From: Chromohalobacter beijerinckii
GTDB lineage: Bacteria; Pseudomonadota; Gammaproteobacteria; Pseudomonadales; Halomonadaceae
Assembly (NCBI RefSeq): GCF_023061185.1
Contig: NZ_JAKGAK010000001.1
Location: forward strand, 186,001 to 250,000
Direction: 5' to 3'
Length of the DNA: 64,000 bases
Shown here: positions 1 to 8,738 of the stretch, one piece after another
Layout of the letters: every line of letters begins with the position of its first letter
How positions within the stretch are numbered: the stretch's first letter is position 1
Position numbers and translations under genes: made by a program
Notes under the pieces: generated by a model
The model's database searches: none
What the model was told of the DNA's origin: nothing
The model's input: the letters and a program-made list of their open reading frames with translations, nothing else

Positions 1-577
1 TCACCAACAGCAACAGCACCATGCCAGGCATCATCCAGCGCATGTTGCGCTCGATGCCTTCCTGCACCCCCTTGCCGACGATGAACATGGTCACCACCGT
101 CACTAGCGTGCTCCACGCCCCCAGCGTCAGCGGGTTGGCGTTATTGGCGCCGAAGATGGCCGCCATGTCGTCGACACTACCGCCTTGCAAGCCACCACTG
201 ATCGCCTTCCACAGGTAGGCAAGCGACCAGCCGGCGACGACCACGTAGAAGGACAGGATCATGAAGCCGGCGAGCATCGACATCCAGCCGAAGCCGGACC
301 AGATCTTGCCGCGTCCGGACTCCTGCGCCACGCGCTTGACGGCATCGATGGGACTCCCGCGACCGCGCCGCCCGAATGCGATCTCGGTCATCATCGCGGG
401 GATCCCGATGCACAGAATGCAGGCCAGATAGACGAGCACGAAAGCGCCGCCGCCGTACTCGCCGGTCATGTAGGGAAACTTCCAGATATTGCCAAGGCCC
501 ACTGCCGAGCCCGTCGCCGCCAGCACGAAGCCCCAGCGGCCGATCCAAAGATTTTTCGGTTGCTGTCTTGCCGTCAT
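1..577 (-). CDS. Sodium-dependent transporter of the NSS (SNF) family, C-terminus outside the window
   Basis: A partial gene of 192 codons, read leftward from an ATG at 577 and cut by the window edge. The N-terminus carries the NSS sodium-site motif GSAVGLGNIWKFPY around residues 23-36. Hydrophobic helices follow (the segment with PAMMTEIAFGRR, then one near residues 105-125), matching TM1-TM4 of LeuT-like bacterial Na+/amino-acid symporters. Family knowledge predicts Na+-driven uptake of an amino acid or related small solute across the inner membrane. The substrate cannot be read from this part. It is divergent from ktrA, with about 205 bases between. Family members are about 450-500 residues, so roughly 60% is missing. 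Confidence 0.9.
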   Translation of the reverse strand, partial: MTARQQPKNLWIGRWGFVLAATGSAVGLGNIWKFPYMTGEYGGGAFVLVYLACILCIGIPAMMTEIAFGRRGRGSPIDAVKRVAQESGRGKIWSGFGWMSMLAGFMILSFYVVVAGWSLAYLWKAISGGLQGGSVDDMAAIFGANNANPLTLGAWSTLVTVVTMFIVGKGVQEGIERNMRWMMPGMVLLLLV

Positions 578-782
578 GGTTCACCTGAAGGGTTATTGTT
601 GTGGTTCATGCAGCGCGGCGCGAGCACTTGCCACTGCGTGATTCTACCGTTTTCCACTGGCATTTCGCGAACCGCGTGCCATACCATCGTCGTGCGCTGG
701 AGCCGAGCCTCGGCATATGCGAAGCTGCCCACGAAGCGCCGCCTGCGTGTGGCGGCAATGGGGCGACAGCCAAGGAGGCCGC

Positions 783-1439
783 ATGTCACGCCAATTCGCC
801 ATTCTCGGGCTCGGCTATTTCGGCAGCACGGTCGCGCGCGAACTCAAGCGCCATGACAATCAGGTACTCGGGGTCGACCGCGATGAGTCACGTGTCGATG
901 CGCTGGCCGAGTGCCTTGATCATGCCGTCATTGCCGATGTCACCGACGAGAAATCCCTCGCCGAGCTTTCCCTCGAGAATTACGACGCCGTGATCATCGA
1001 CGTCGACGGCAATCTCGAGGCCAGCGTGATCTGCACGGTGCACGCCAAGGAACTCGGAGCACGCGAAATCTGGGCCAAGGCGCATTCCGACGCTCATCAC
1101 AAACTACTCGACCGCCTCGGCGCAGACCATATCGTCTACCCCGAATACGATAGCGGCATCCGCGTCGCCGAAAGCCTCAATTATCATGCCATGGTCGATT
1201 TCATTCGTCTCGGCGAACGCGAATTCATCGTCGAAATCGAAACCACCGAGCGCCTCACCGAGCAGTGCGAGACTGTCGCCAATCTGGGGATCGATGAACG
1301 CGCGCTCCAGCTAGTGGCCATCAAGCGAGGCGACGAGGTGATCCGTGCACCGGGGCACGACACCGCCCTCGTCTGCGGCGACCACCTCGTGTTGATGGGC
1401 GATCTCGCCGCCCTGCGCGAGCTCGGCAACAAATTATGA
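783..1439 (+). CDS. ktrA: Potassium uptake regulatory subunit KtrA (RCK domain)
   Basis: 218 residues, the usual length of KtrA and about half that of TrkA. The N-terminal Rossmann (TrkA-N) domain begins GLGYFGSTVARELKRHD, and an acidic residue at the end of beta-2 (GVDRDESRV) suits nucleotide binding. The C-terminal 80 residues form a TrkA-C ligand domain. KtrA octamers sit on the cytoplasmic face of KtrB and gate K+ flux in response to ATP/ADP. The ATG at 783 was chosen because AAGGAGG lies directly upstream; an open frame from 717 has no such site. ktrB follows after 55 bases, so the two are probably one operon. K+ uptake of this kind is central to osmoadaptation in halophiles. Confidence 0.92.
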   Translation: MSRQFAILGLGYFGSTVARELKRHDNQVLGVDRDESRVDALAECLDHAVIADVTDEKSLAELSLENYDAVIIDVDGNLEASVICTVHAKELGAREIWAKAHSDAHHKLLDRLGADHIVYPEYDSGIRVAESLNYHAMVDFIRLGEREFIVEIETTERLTEQCETVANLGIDERALQLVAIKRGDEVIRAPGHDTALVCGDHLVLMGDLAALRELGNKL

Positions 1440-1494
1440 TGGGCGTACCGTCACAGCGTGCCTGGGCGTTCGGCAACCGAGGAGAACGCTGAGC

Positions 1495-2856
1495 ATGCAT
1501 CTCTGGAAGCGTCTGACGCGTCCGTTCCGGCATGCGCCGCACGGGCGTGTCCTACGACTCTCCCCGCCGGAATCCTTGCTGCTAGGCTTTACCCTATTGT
1601 GTCTGCTGGGAAGCGGTTTATTGATGCTACCCGGGGCCGCGACGCAACCGCTTGCCTGGCATCAGGCGCTGTTCACGGCGACCTCGGCGATCACCGTCAC
1701 CGGCTTGGCCGTCATGGACACCAGCAGTTTTACGACCTTGGGTCAGGTCATCCTACTGGTGCTGATCCAAATCGGTGGGCTCGGTTTCATGACTTTCGGC
1801 GCCTTGACGCTGCTCTTGCTGGGCGCGCGCCTTCCCTTGCAGCAACAAACGCTGGTGCGCGAGGCACTCGGCGAAACCTCGTTCGGTGCGCTCTCGCAAC
1901 TGGTACGCATGGTGGTCACTTTTGCCCTGGTGGTCGAGGCGCTGGGCACCGTATTGCTGGCGCTGCATTGGGTACCGGAGCTTGGCTGGTCACGAGGGCT
2001 TTGGGCGAGCCTGTTTCATGCCGTGTCCGCGTTCAACAACGCCGGCTTCTCGCTGTGGCCCGATAGCTTGACGCGTGACGCCGGTAACCCGCTGGTGACG
2101 CTTGTCGTCAGCGGGTTGTTCATCGTCGGCGGGCTGGGGTTCGTGGTCATCAGCGATGTGCGTGAGAAGCGTCGATGGGGCCGGTTTTCGATGCAGACCA
2201 AGGTGGTGCTTTGCGCCACGCTGGCCGTCAACCTCGTCGCCATGTTGGCGCTGGGATGCCTTGAGTGGCACAACCCCGCCACACTTGGCGGATTGGAAAG
2301 TCTCGGCGACAAACTTCAGGCCGCCTGGTTCCAGGCCGTGACGCCGCGCACGGCAGGCTTCAACAGCGTAGACACCGCCGCCATGACCGATGCCTCGTCG
2401 CTGCTCACCATGCTATTGATGTTCATCGGCGGCGGCGCGAGCTCTACCGCCAGCGGCATCAAGCTCACCACCTTCATCGTCCTCATCCTGGTGGCCCGAG
2501 CCTTCCTGCGCGGCACGCAACCCGCAGCCTTCGGACGCTCCATTTCTCAGCAGACCGTGATGAAGGCCATCGCCGTGGCACTCTCCGGGGTCGCGCTGGT
2601 GTTCGTGACGCTGCTGGTGCTCACTATCACCGATAGCCGCCAGACGTTTCTCGATCTGGCCTTCGAGAGCGTCTCGGCATTCGGCACCGTAGGACTGTCA
2701 CGTGGCATCACCGAGGAGCTCTCAAGCCCCGGACAATGGATGCTGATCCTGACCATGCTACTGGGTCGTGTCGGACCGCTGTCGTTGGGCTACTTCCTCG
2801 CCACACGGCGCACTGGCGGCATGCGCTATGCCGAGGGCCATATTCAGATCGGCTGA
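1495..2856 (+). CDS. ktrB: Potassium uptake channel subunit KtrB (TrkH/KtrB family)
   Basis: 453 residues of integral membrane protein. The four-repeat M-P-M pattern of the SKT superfamily is visible through its pore-loop glycines: TVTG near residue 67, NNAG near 182, TAGF near 285 and TVGL near 395. The length fits KtrB (about 450) rather than TrkH (about 480). It translocates K+, in characterised Ktr systems Na+-dependently, and is gated by the KtrA ring encoded just upstream. An AGGAG element precedes the ATG. No other Trk/Ktr component is present nearby. Confidence 0.92.
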   Translation: MHLWKRLTRPFRHAPHGRVLRLSPPESLLLGFTLLCLLGSGLLMLPGAATQPLAWHQALFTATSAITVTGLAVMDTSSFTTLGQVILLVLIQIGGLGFMTFGALTLLLLGARLPLQQQTLVREALGETSFGALSQLVRMVVTFALVVEALGTVLLALHWVPELGWSRGLWASLFHAVSAFNNAGFSLWPDSLTRDAGNPLVTLVVSGLFIVGGLGFVVISDVREKRRWGRFSMQTKVVLCATLAVNLVAMLALGCLEWHNPATLGGLESLGDKLQAAWFQAVTPRTAGFNSVDTAAMTDASSLLTMLLMFIGGGASSTASGIKLTTFIVLILVARAFLRGTQPAAFGRSISQQTVMKAIAVALSGVALVFVTLLVLTITDSRQTFLDLAFESVSAFGTVGLSRGITEELSSPGQWMLILTMLLGRVGPLSLGYFLATRRTGGMRYAEGHIQIG

Positions 2857-2886
2857 TGGGGTGACTGAGGCCTCCAGCTTGAAGGC

Positions 2887-2916
2887 TTGATACATTTCGA
2901 TAATTATTTAAATATA
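2887..2916 (+). promoter_or_regulatory. Candidate promoter of arsB
   Basis: An AT-rich island in an otherwise GC-rich gap. TTGATA at 2887-2892 and AATATA at 2911-2916 are 18 bases apart and could be -35 and -10 boxes. The stretch between contains the palindrome ATTTAAAT, the type of AT-rich dyad ArsR proteins often bind. arsB starts 38 bases downstream. No transcript evidence; assigned by inspection only. Confidence 0.35.
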
Positions 2917-2953
2917 GAACCATCGTAAGCCACTCATCCGCTTCGGACATAGC

Positions 2954-4246
2954 ATGCTACTTGCCCTGCCCATCTTCATCGCCACGCTCATTCTCGTCAT
3001 CTGGCAGCCACGTGGCCTGGGGATCGGCTGGAGCGCAAGCGCCGGCGCCTTGGTCGCGCTGCTCACCGGCGTCATCCACCCCGCGGACATTCCCGCCGTG
3101 TGGTCGATCGTCTGGAACGCCACCTTCACCTTCATTGCCATCATCATCACCAGCCTGCTGCTCGACGAGGCCGGCTTCTTCGAATGGGCGGCCTTGCATA
3201 TCGGCCGCTGGGGCAACGGCCGGGGGCGTCGTCTGTTCGTCCTGGTGGTACTGCTCGGAGCCGTGGTCGCGGCGCTGTTTGCCAACGATGGCGCGGCCTT
3301 GATCCTCACCCCGATCGTCTTCGAGATGCTCATCGCCCTGGGCTTCAGCGCCGGTGCGACACTGGCGTTCGCGATGGCCGCCGGCTTCATCGCCGATACC
3401 GCCAGCCTGCCGCTGGTGATTTCCAACCTGGTCAACATCGTCTCGGCGGACTATTTCGATATCGCCTTCGGCGAGTATGCGGGCGTCATGGTGCTCGTAG
3501 ATATCGTCTCGGTGCTCGCATCGCTCGGCATGCTGTACCTTTTCTTTCGACGCGCGGTGCCCTCGACCTATGCCCTCGGCGACCTGCGTAAGCCACGTGA
3601 GGCGATCCGCGATCCGGCGGTCTTCAAGGCCGGCTGGTGGGTACTGGGGCTCTTGCTGGTGGGATTTTTCGTGGCCGAACCGCTGGGCGTACCGGTCTGC
3701 GTGATCGCCGCTCTCGGCACGCTGATCCTGTTCGTGATCGCCCAGCGCGGTCATCACATCCACACCCGCAAGGTGCTCCGCGACGCCCCTTGGAACATTG
3801 TGGTGTTTTCACTGGGCATGTATCTGGTGGTGTATGGCCTGCGCAACGCCGGACTCACCGACATGATCGCCGGCGGCCTGGAATGGCTGGGTGGGCATGG
3901 CCCGTGGATCGCCACACTGGGCACCGGCTTCATCGCCGCCGGGCTTTCCTCGGTGATGAACAACATGCCAACCGTGCTGGTGGTCGCCTTGTCGATCGAC
4001 GCCAGTGACGTCACCGACCTGACCCAGCAGGCGATGGTCTACGCCAACGTCATCGGCAGCGACCTGGGACCCAAGATCACGCCCATCGGCAGCCTCGCCA
4101 CCTTGCTGTGGCTGCACGTCCTGGCACGCAAGGGCATGACCATCAGTTGGGGCTACTATTTCCGCGTGGGCATCGTGCTCACCGTCCCCGTGCTGACGCT
4201 CACCTTGCTGGCACTGGCCGCCTGGCTACAGTTGCTCGCGTCCTGA
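2954..4246 (+). CDS. arsB: Arsenite efflux permease ArsB
   Basis: 430 residues, the typical ArsB length, with about twelve hydrophobic segments. Family signatures include [14 protein letters not shown] near residue 115 and the [16 protein letters not shown] / [22 protein letters not shown] region in the last third. ArsB extrudes arsenite or antimonite, driven by the proton motive force or by ArsA ATPase. No arsA is seen, so it probably works alone. It is convergent with arsR1, only 16 bases between, and has its own AT-rich upstream region, so it is transcribed separately from the arsH operon. It would export As(III) produced by ArsC. Confidence 0.95.
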   Translation: MLLALPIFIATLILVIWQPRGLGIGWSASAGALVALLTGVIHPADIPAVWSIVWNATFTFIAIIITSLLLDEAGFFEWAALHIGRWGNGRGRRLFVLVVLLGAVVAALFANDGAALILTPIVFEMLIALGFSAGATLAFAMAAGFIADTASLPLVISNLVNIVSADYFDIAFGEYAGVMVLVDIVSVLASLGMLYLFFRRAVPSTYALGDLRKPREAIRDPAVFKAGWWVLGLLLVGFFVAEPLGVPVCVIAALGTLILFVIAQRGHHIHTRKVLRDAPWNIVVFSLGMYLVVYGLRNAGLTDMIAGGLEWLGGHGPWIATLGTGFIAAGLSSVMNNMPTVLVVALSIDASDVTDLTQQAMVYANVIGSDLGPKITPIGSLATLLWLHVLARKGMTISWGYYFRVGIVLTVPVLTLTLLALAAWLQLLAS

Positions 4247-4262
4247 GGCGGCAAGCCCAAGG

Positions 4263-4589
4263 TCAGCATCGCCCCGCATCGTCCGGCAGACGGCAAAGCT
4301 CGGGTTGGTCATCACAACAATGCGCGGTCAGGTAATCCACCAGGCCGCGCATCCGGGAGAAATCGGCGCGGTAATGCACGTGCCGGCCATGTGCCTCGCC
4401 ATACACCAGACCGGCGTGCGCGAGCTCCTTGAGATGGAAGGAGAGCGTCGAGGGCGAGACCCCGAGGGCCTCGGCGATATCGCCGGCGAAGGCGCCGTCG
4501 GGACCGACCCCCACCAGGTGCCGAAAGATCGCCAGTCGCGTGCGCTGCGCCAGCGCCGACAAGGCCTTGAGAGCGTCATTCGTTTCCAT
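4263..4589 (-). CDS. arsR: ArsR-family As(III) repressor, C-terminal cysteine type
   Basis: A 108-residue winged-helix protein (residues 5-85) whose recognition helix reads GVSPSTLSFHLKELAHAGLV. It lacks the ELCVC metal site of the E. coli-type ArsR. Instead it has a C-terminal cluster Cys91-Cys92...Cys99 plus Cys108 (AHCCDDQPELCRLP). This resembles the arrangement in the Acidithiobacillus ferrooxidans ArsR, where vicinal cysteines near the C-terminus plus a third bind As(III). It is divergent from arsH with 55 bases between, so it probably represses that operon and itself. The region differs clearly from the second ArsR encoded 1.3 kb away. Confidence 0.93.
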   Translation of the reverse strand: METNDALKALSALAQRTRLAIFRHLVGVGPDGAFAGDIAEALGVSPSTLSFHLKELAHAGLVYGEAHGRHVHYRADFSRMRGLVDYLTAHCCDDQPELCRLPDDAGRC

Positions 4590-4644
4590 ATTTGCACAAC
4601 GATAGAAGTTACGTTGACCCGACTATCCCACACAGGAGTCGTTC

Positions 4645-5355
4645 ATGCACGACCTTCCCAATCTCGACACCACATCTTTCGCCGTTCCCGATGGCGATAC
4701 GCTGATGGCGCCCCGACTCAGCACGCATCCGCCGCGCATCCTGCTGCTGCATGGCTCGCTGCGTGAACGCTCGTTCAGTCGTCTGGTCAGCGAGGAAGCC
4801 GCGCGTTTGCTCGCTGCCATGGGTGCCGAGACACGATGCTTCGATCCGCGTGGCCTGCCCTTGCCGGACAGCGAGGACGCCTCGCACCCCAAGGTCCAAG
4901 AGCTCCGCGATCTGGCGCAGTGGGCGGAAGGCATGGTGTGGTGCTCCCCGGAGCGTCACGGCGCGATGACCGGCATCATGAAGGCGCAGATCGACTGGAT
5001 TCCGCTGGCGCTGGGCGGCGTCCGCCCGACCCAGGGCAAGACCCTGGCGGTCATGCAGGTCTGCGGCGGCTCGCAGTCCTTCAATACGGTCAATCAGCTA
5101 CGCATTCTCGGTCGCTGGATGCGCATGCTGACCATCCCCAACCAGTCATCGGTGCCCAAGGCGTTCCTGGAGTTCGGCGACGACAACCACATGATGCCCT
5201 CGCCGCTCTATGACCGTATCGTCGACGTGATGGAAGAGTTGATGAAATTCACCTTGCTGACGCGCGACCGCAGCGATCTGCTCACCGACCGCTACTCCGA
5301 ACGCAAAGAGAGTGCCGAAGAGGTATCTCGGCGCGTCAATCAACGTGGCATGTAG
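4645..5355 (+). CDS. arsH: ArsH, NADPH-dependent FMN oxidoreductase of arsenic operons
   Basis: 236 residues with a flavodoxin-like fold. The FMN phosphate loop is [19 protein letters not shown] (about residues 36-54). The [20 protein letters not shown] stretch near residues 99-118 is characteristic of ArsH. Characterised ArsH enzymes oxidise trivalent organoarsenicals such as MAs(III) to the less toxic pentavalent form and can also reduce quinones and metals. An AGGAG lies six bases before the ATG. It is the first gene of the plus-strand arsenic operon, with arsC 74 bases downstream. Confidence 0.94.
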   Translation: MHDLPNLDTTSFAVPDGDTLMAPRLSTHPPRILLLHGSLRERSFSRLVSEEAARLLAAMGAETRCFDPRGLPLPDSEDASHPKVQELRDLAQWAEGMVWCSPERHGAMTGIMKAQIDWIPLALGGVRPTQGKTLAVMQVCGGSQSFNTVNQLRILGRWMRMLTIPNQSSVPKAFLEFGDDNHMMPSPLYDRIVDVMEELMKFTLLTRDRSDLLTDRYSERKESAEEVSRRVNQRGM

Positions 5356-5429
5356 AGCCCGGCACGTTCATCGAAATGACATGGATCTCGGGCATATTCG
5401 TCTAGCCATATATCCCACGAGGCTGACCC

Positions 5430-5846
5430 ATGAGCAAAAAACGCGTTCTCTTTCTCTGCAATGCCAACTCGGCCCGCTCGTTGATGGCCGAAGCCCTGTT
5501 GCGTCACCTGGCCGGACAGCGCTTCGAGGCCTACAGCGCCGGCGTCGAACCCGATGAGCCGCAGCAGGCGGCACTGCAGGCACTCACAGAGTTGGGCATC
5601 GATACCACGGGGCTGGCCAGCAAATCGCTGGAGGCCTATGCCGGCGAGCATTTCGACAGTGTGATCATCCTCTGCGAAAAAGCCCAGCAGCGCTGCCGGG
5701 ACTGGGCAGGCAACACCGACGAGCTGCTGTTCTGGGATATCCTGGATCCGCGCCTCAATCCGCGTGACGGCGCCTATACCCAGACCCTCGAAGAGATTCG
5801 TGGCCGTCTGCGGCTATGGTTGAGCGTTCAGTCCCGGGAGGCCTGA
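5430..5846 (+). CDS. arsC: Arsenate reductase ArsC, low-molecular-weight phosphatase type
   Basis: 138 residues with the P-loop CNANSARS starting at Cys10. The three redox cysteines of the thioredoxin-coupled class fall at Cys10, Cys82 and Cys89 (ILCEKAQQRC), the same numbering as the staphylococcal pI258 enzyme. It reduces arsenate to arsenite, with the disulfide passed Cys10 to Cys82 to Cys89 and resolved by thioredoxin. The LDPRLNP segment near 105-111 corresponds to the catalytic Asp loop of LMW phosphatases. The product As(III) is the substrate of ArsB. arsR2 starts four bases after the stop codon. Confidence 0.94.
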   Translation: MSKKRVLFLCNANSARSLMAEALLRHLAGQRFEAYSAGVEPDEPQQAALQALTELGIDTTGLASKSLEAYAGEHFDSVIILCEKAQQRCRDWAGNTDELLFWDILDPRLNPRDGAYTQTLEEIRGRLRLWLSVQSREA

Positions 5847-5850
5847 GCCA

Positions 5851-6258
5851 GTGACCACGGCAGTGCTGACCCCGGCGGCCTTGCACCGCTGTCTCGCCGA
5901 CGAGACGCGCTTGACGCTGACGCTGCTGCTCTGCACCGAACCCGAGCTGTGCGTCTGCGAAATGACCGAGGCCCTGGCGGCCCCGCAGCCCAGGATATCG
6001 CGCCATCTGGCCTACCTGCGTCGTGCCGGCCTGCTACGCGGTCGCCGCCGCGGTGCCTGGATCTTCTATCGCCTCGAGCCGACGCTGCCCGAATGGGTCT
6101 CGATCATCCTCGAGGCCTCGCGCGACGCCGCGCCAGCGGACTTCGTCGCGGCCCACCGACGACTCGCCGATGCCGGCACCACCCGCCAACGCCAGGCAGC
6201 ATGCCGCGCCGAGCCCAGGCCGGCCCTCTTTTCCTCCACCTCAGGAGACATCGCATGA
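5851..6258 (+). CDS. arsR: ArsR-family As(III) repressor, ELCVCE type
   Basis: 135 residues with a GTG start four bases after arsC. The winged helix contains ELCVCE at about residues 32-37, the As(III)-binding site of the E. coli/R773-type ArsR at the start of the DNA-binding helix region. Recognition segment: [18 protein letters not shown]. The last 30 residues are low-complexity and unlike the first ArsR. Its stop overlaps the start of the GAPDH gene (ATGA), so it is translationally coupled to the GAPDH-ArsJ pair. Inside the operon it probably autoregulates the arsenate branch. Confidence 0.93.
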   Translation: MTTAVLTPAALHRCLADETRLTLTLLLCTEPELCVCEMTEALAAPQPRISRHLAYLRRAGLLRGRRRGAWIFYRLEPTLPEWVSIILEASRDAAPADFVAAHRRLADAGTTRQRQAACRAEPRPALFSSTSGDIA

Positions 6259-7298
6259 CATTACGCATCGGCATCAACGGCTTCGGGCGCATCGGCCGTC
6301 TTGCCCTGCGCGTCCTGTGGGCGTCGCGCGCGACGCACTCCCTGGAGATCGTTCGCATCAACGATCCCGGCGGCGACGCGGCAACCTTCGCCCATCTGCT
6401 GGAATTCGATTCGGTACACGGCCACTGGTCCCCCGGCACGGGCATTCGCGCCGAGGCGGATTCGCTCGTCATTGACGACACCTCGATCATCTTCAGTACC
6501 CATCGCGATCTCGCCGACAGCGACTGGTCCCGATGCGACGTGGTGATCGAAGCCTCGGGCGCCATGACCAAGGCCGCCAAGCTGCAGCCCTACCTCGATC
6601 AAGGCGTGCCGCGCGTCGTGGTCTCCGCGCCGGTCAAGGACCCCGAGGTGCTCAACGTGGTGATGGGCGTCAACGATGGCGATTTCGCTCCGGAGCGACA
6701 CCGCATCGTCACCGCGGCCAGTTGCACCACCAACTGTCTGGCACCGGTGGTAAAGGTGATTCACGAAACCTTCGGCATCCGCCATGGCTCGATGACCACG
6801 GTGCACGACATCACCAATACCCAGACGATCCTCGATGCGCCGAGCTCTCCCCACAGCCCCGACCTGCGCCGTTCCCGGGCCTGCGGCATGAGCCTGATCC
6901 CCACCACCACGGGCTCGGCCAAGGCGATCACGGCGATCTTTCCCGAGCTGGAAGGCAAGCTCAACGGCCACGCCGTGCGCGTGCCGCTGGCCAACGCCTC
7001 GCTCACCGACATGGTCTTCGAAGTCGAACGCGCCACCAACGTCGACGAGGTAAACGCCGCCCTGGAACAAGCCGCGAATGGCGATCTGGCCGGCATCCTG
7101 GGCTACGAAACCCGCCCGCTTGTCTCCATCGACTATCGCACCGATCCGCGCAGCGCGATCGTCGATGCCCCGTCGACGATGGTAATCAACGAGACCCAAG
7201 TAAAACTCTACGCGTGGTACGACAATGAGTGGGGCTATGCCAATCGCACGGTGGAGCTAGCCTTGAAAGTCGGCAACGCTCGGGAACCAGCACGATGA
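6255..7298 (+). CDS. Glyceraldehyde-3-phosphate dehydrogenase of the ArsJ pathway
   Basis: 347 residues, full-length GAPDH. The Rossmann start is [10 protein letters not shown]. The catalytic Cys157 lies in SCTTNC and the activating His184 in TTVHDITN. Start ATG at 6255 was chosen because an AGGAG lies upstream and it overlaps the arsR2 stop by four bases; an open frame further upstream only repeats arsR2 sequence in another frame. In ars operons this GAPDH uses arsenate in place of phosphate to make 1-arseno-3-phosphoglycerate, which ArsJ exports. The direct overlap with arsJ supports that role over central glycolysis. A main glycolytic gap gene is presumably elsewhere. Confidence 0.93.
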   Translation: MTLRIGINGFGRIGRLALRVLWASRATHSLEIVRINDPGGDAATFAHLLEFDSVHGHWSPGTGIRAEADSLVIDDTSIIFSTHRDLADSDWSRCDVVIEASGAMTKAAKLQPYLDQGVPRVVVSAPVKDPEVLNVVMGVNDGDFAPERHRIVTAASCTTNCLAPVVKVIHETFGIRHGSMTTVHDITNTQTILDAPSSPHSPDLRRSRACGMSLIPTTTGSAKAITAIFPELEGKLNGHAVRVPLANASLTDMVFEVERATNVDEVNAALEQAANGDLAGILGYETRPLVSIDYRTDPRSAIVDAPSTMVINETQVKLYAWYDNEWGYANRTVELALKVGNAREPAR

Positions 7299-8515
7299 CG
7301 ACCCTGCAACGCCTGCGCGCCCTGCCCTTCGAGATACGCCAGTATCTGCTGGTCACGGGCAACTATTGGGCCTTCACGCTGACCGACGGCGCCTTGCGCA
7401 TGCTGGTGGTGCTGCATTTCCATCAGCTTGGCTATTCGCCGCTGGAAATCGCCCTGCTGTTTCTGTTCTACGAGGCCTTCGGCGTGGTCACCAACTTCGT
7501 CGGTGGCTGGCTCGGCGCCCGCCTGGGGCTCAACCGCACCATGAACCTCGGTCTGGGGCTGCAGCTGGTCGCCCTGGGCATGCTGCTGGTGCCGGCCTCG
7601 GCCTTGACGGTGCCCTGGGTCATGGCCGCTCAGGCGCTCTCGGGGGTCGCCAAGGACCTCAACAAGATGAGCGCCAAGAGCGCGGTCAAGGTGCTGGTCC
7701 CCAAGGACAGCAGCAATGCCCAGGGCGCGCTGTACCGCTGGGTGGCCATCCTCACGGGGTCCAAGAATGCCCTCAAGGGGGCCGGCTTCTTCGCCGGCGG
7801 CCTGTTGCTGACGCTGATCGGTTTCCAGGGCGCGATACTCGCCATGTGGGTGATGCTGGCCGTGGTGCTGGGGCTATCACTATGGCGTTTGCGTGCCGAC
7901 CTGGGCCGCCAGAAGGCCAAGCCCAGGTTCCGCGAGGTTTTCTCCACGTCGCGTGCGGTCAACGTTCTTGCGGCGGCACGCTTGTGCCTGTTCGCCTCTC
8001 GCGACATCTGGTTCGTAGTGGCGCTGCCGGTGTTTCTCTACGATCAACACGGCTGGAACTTCTGGAGCGTCGGCATCCTGATGGCCGTCTGGGTGATCGG
8101 CTACGGCGGCGTTCAGACCCAGGCCCCGCGCATCACGCGACATCTGCACGGCGATACGCGCAGCATCACCGTCGTCCTGGCCGCGGTACTCGCCCTGCTC
8201 CCGGCCGTGCTCGCCTTCACTCCGCTGGCGACCACCGTCATCTGGCTGATCGTGGGCCTGCTGGCCTTCGGGGCGATCTTTGCCATCAACTCAAGCTGGC
8301 ATAGCTACTTGATCGTGCGTTTCGCGCGTGCCGAAGGCGTGTCGATGGACGTCGGCTTCTACTACATGGCCAATGCCATGGGGCGCCTTATCGGAACCAT
8401 TCTATCCGGCTGGGTCTACCAGGTGTACGGCCTGGCAGCATGCCTGGGGCTCTCGGCCGCCCTGGTACTGACGAGCGCTCTGCTCGCGCTAGGCCTGCCG
8501 CGGGAGTCTCAATGA
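7295..8515 (+). CDS. arsJ: ArsJ, MFS exporter of 1-arseno-3-phosphoglycerate
   Basis: 406 residues with twelve predicted helices of the major facilitator superfamily. The ATG at 7295 overlaps the GAPDH stop (ATGA), showing translational coupling. The stretch [19 protein letters not shown] near residues 113-131 is typical of ArsJ and not of drug MFS carriers. Family knowledge: ArsJ exports the unstable 1-arseno-3-phosphoglycerate, which breaks down outside the cell to arsenate and 3-phosphoglycerate, giving arsenate resistance without reduction. It is the last gene of the operon; no strong terminator is visible after it. Confidence 0.93.
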   Translation: MTTLQRLRALPFEIRQYLLVTGNYWAFTLTDGALRMLVVLHFHQLGYSPLEIALLFLFYEAFGVVTNFVGGWLGARLGLNRTMNLGLGLQLVALGMLLVPASALTVPWVMAAQALSGVAKDLNKMSAKSAVKVLVPKDSSNAQGALYRWVAILTGSKNALKGAGFFAGGLLLTLIGFQGAILAMWVMLAVVLGLSLWRLRADLGRQKAKPRFREVFSTSRAVNVLAAARLCLFASRDIWFVVALPVFLYDQHGWNFWSVGILMAVWVIGYGGVQTQAPRITRHLHGDTRSITVVLAAVLALLPAVLAFTPLATTVIWLIVGLLAFGAIFAINSSWHSYLIVRFARAEGVSMDVGFYYMANAMGRLIGTILSGWVYQVYGLAACLGLSAALVLTSALLALGLPRESQ

Positions 8516-8650
8516 ACGATATCACGCGCTGAAGCAGCGCAATATGCGGCACATGCGACATCTCGCAGCTACCTTATTTCATAGTTTTGTTTTTATGTGC
8601 TTATCCATAAAAACTATCAGCTCGGTAGCGTGCAAACGGTGTCAATGACG

Positions 8651-8656
8651 TATAAT
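8651..8656 (+). promoter_or_regulatory. Candidate -10 box upstream of cfa
   Basis: A perfect TATAAT 82 bases before the cfa GTG. No convincing -35 hexamer sits 16-18 bases upstream, which fits an alternative or stationary-phase sigma factor (E. coli cfa has a RpoS promoter) but does not show it. The remaining gap 8516-8738 holds only a short hairpin, GCGCTG/CAGCGC at 8526-8540, and no gene. Confidence 0.4.
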
Positions 8657-8738
8657 CTTCGTCTAGCCTAAAAGCAGAGCAAAAAGCCCGCATAAGCTTC
8701 CCCGCGCACTGGAAGCATGAGCAAGAGGAAGATCAGCA

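Noticed and set aside
6255-7298. Glycolytic GAPDH duplicated by chance
   Set aside because: Overlap with arsJ and position after arsR2 match the arsenate-specific GAPDH context; a central role would not explain the coupling.
8526-8540. Terminator after arsJ
   Set aside because: The GCGCTG/CAGCGC hairpin has only six pairs and no T-run.
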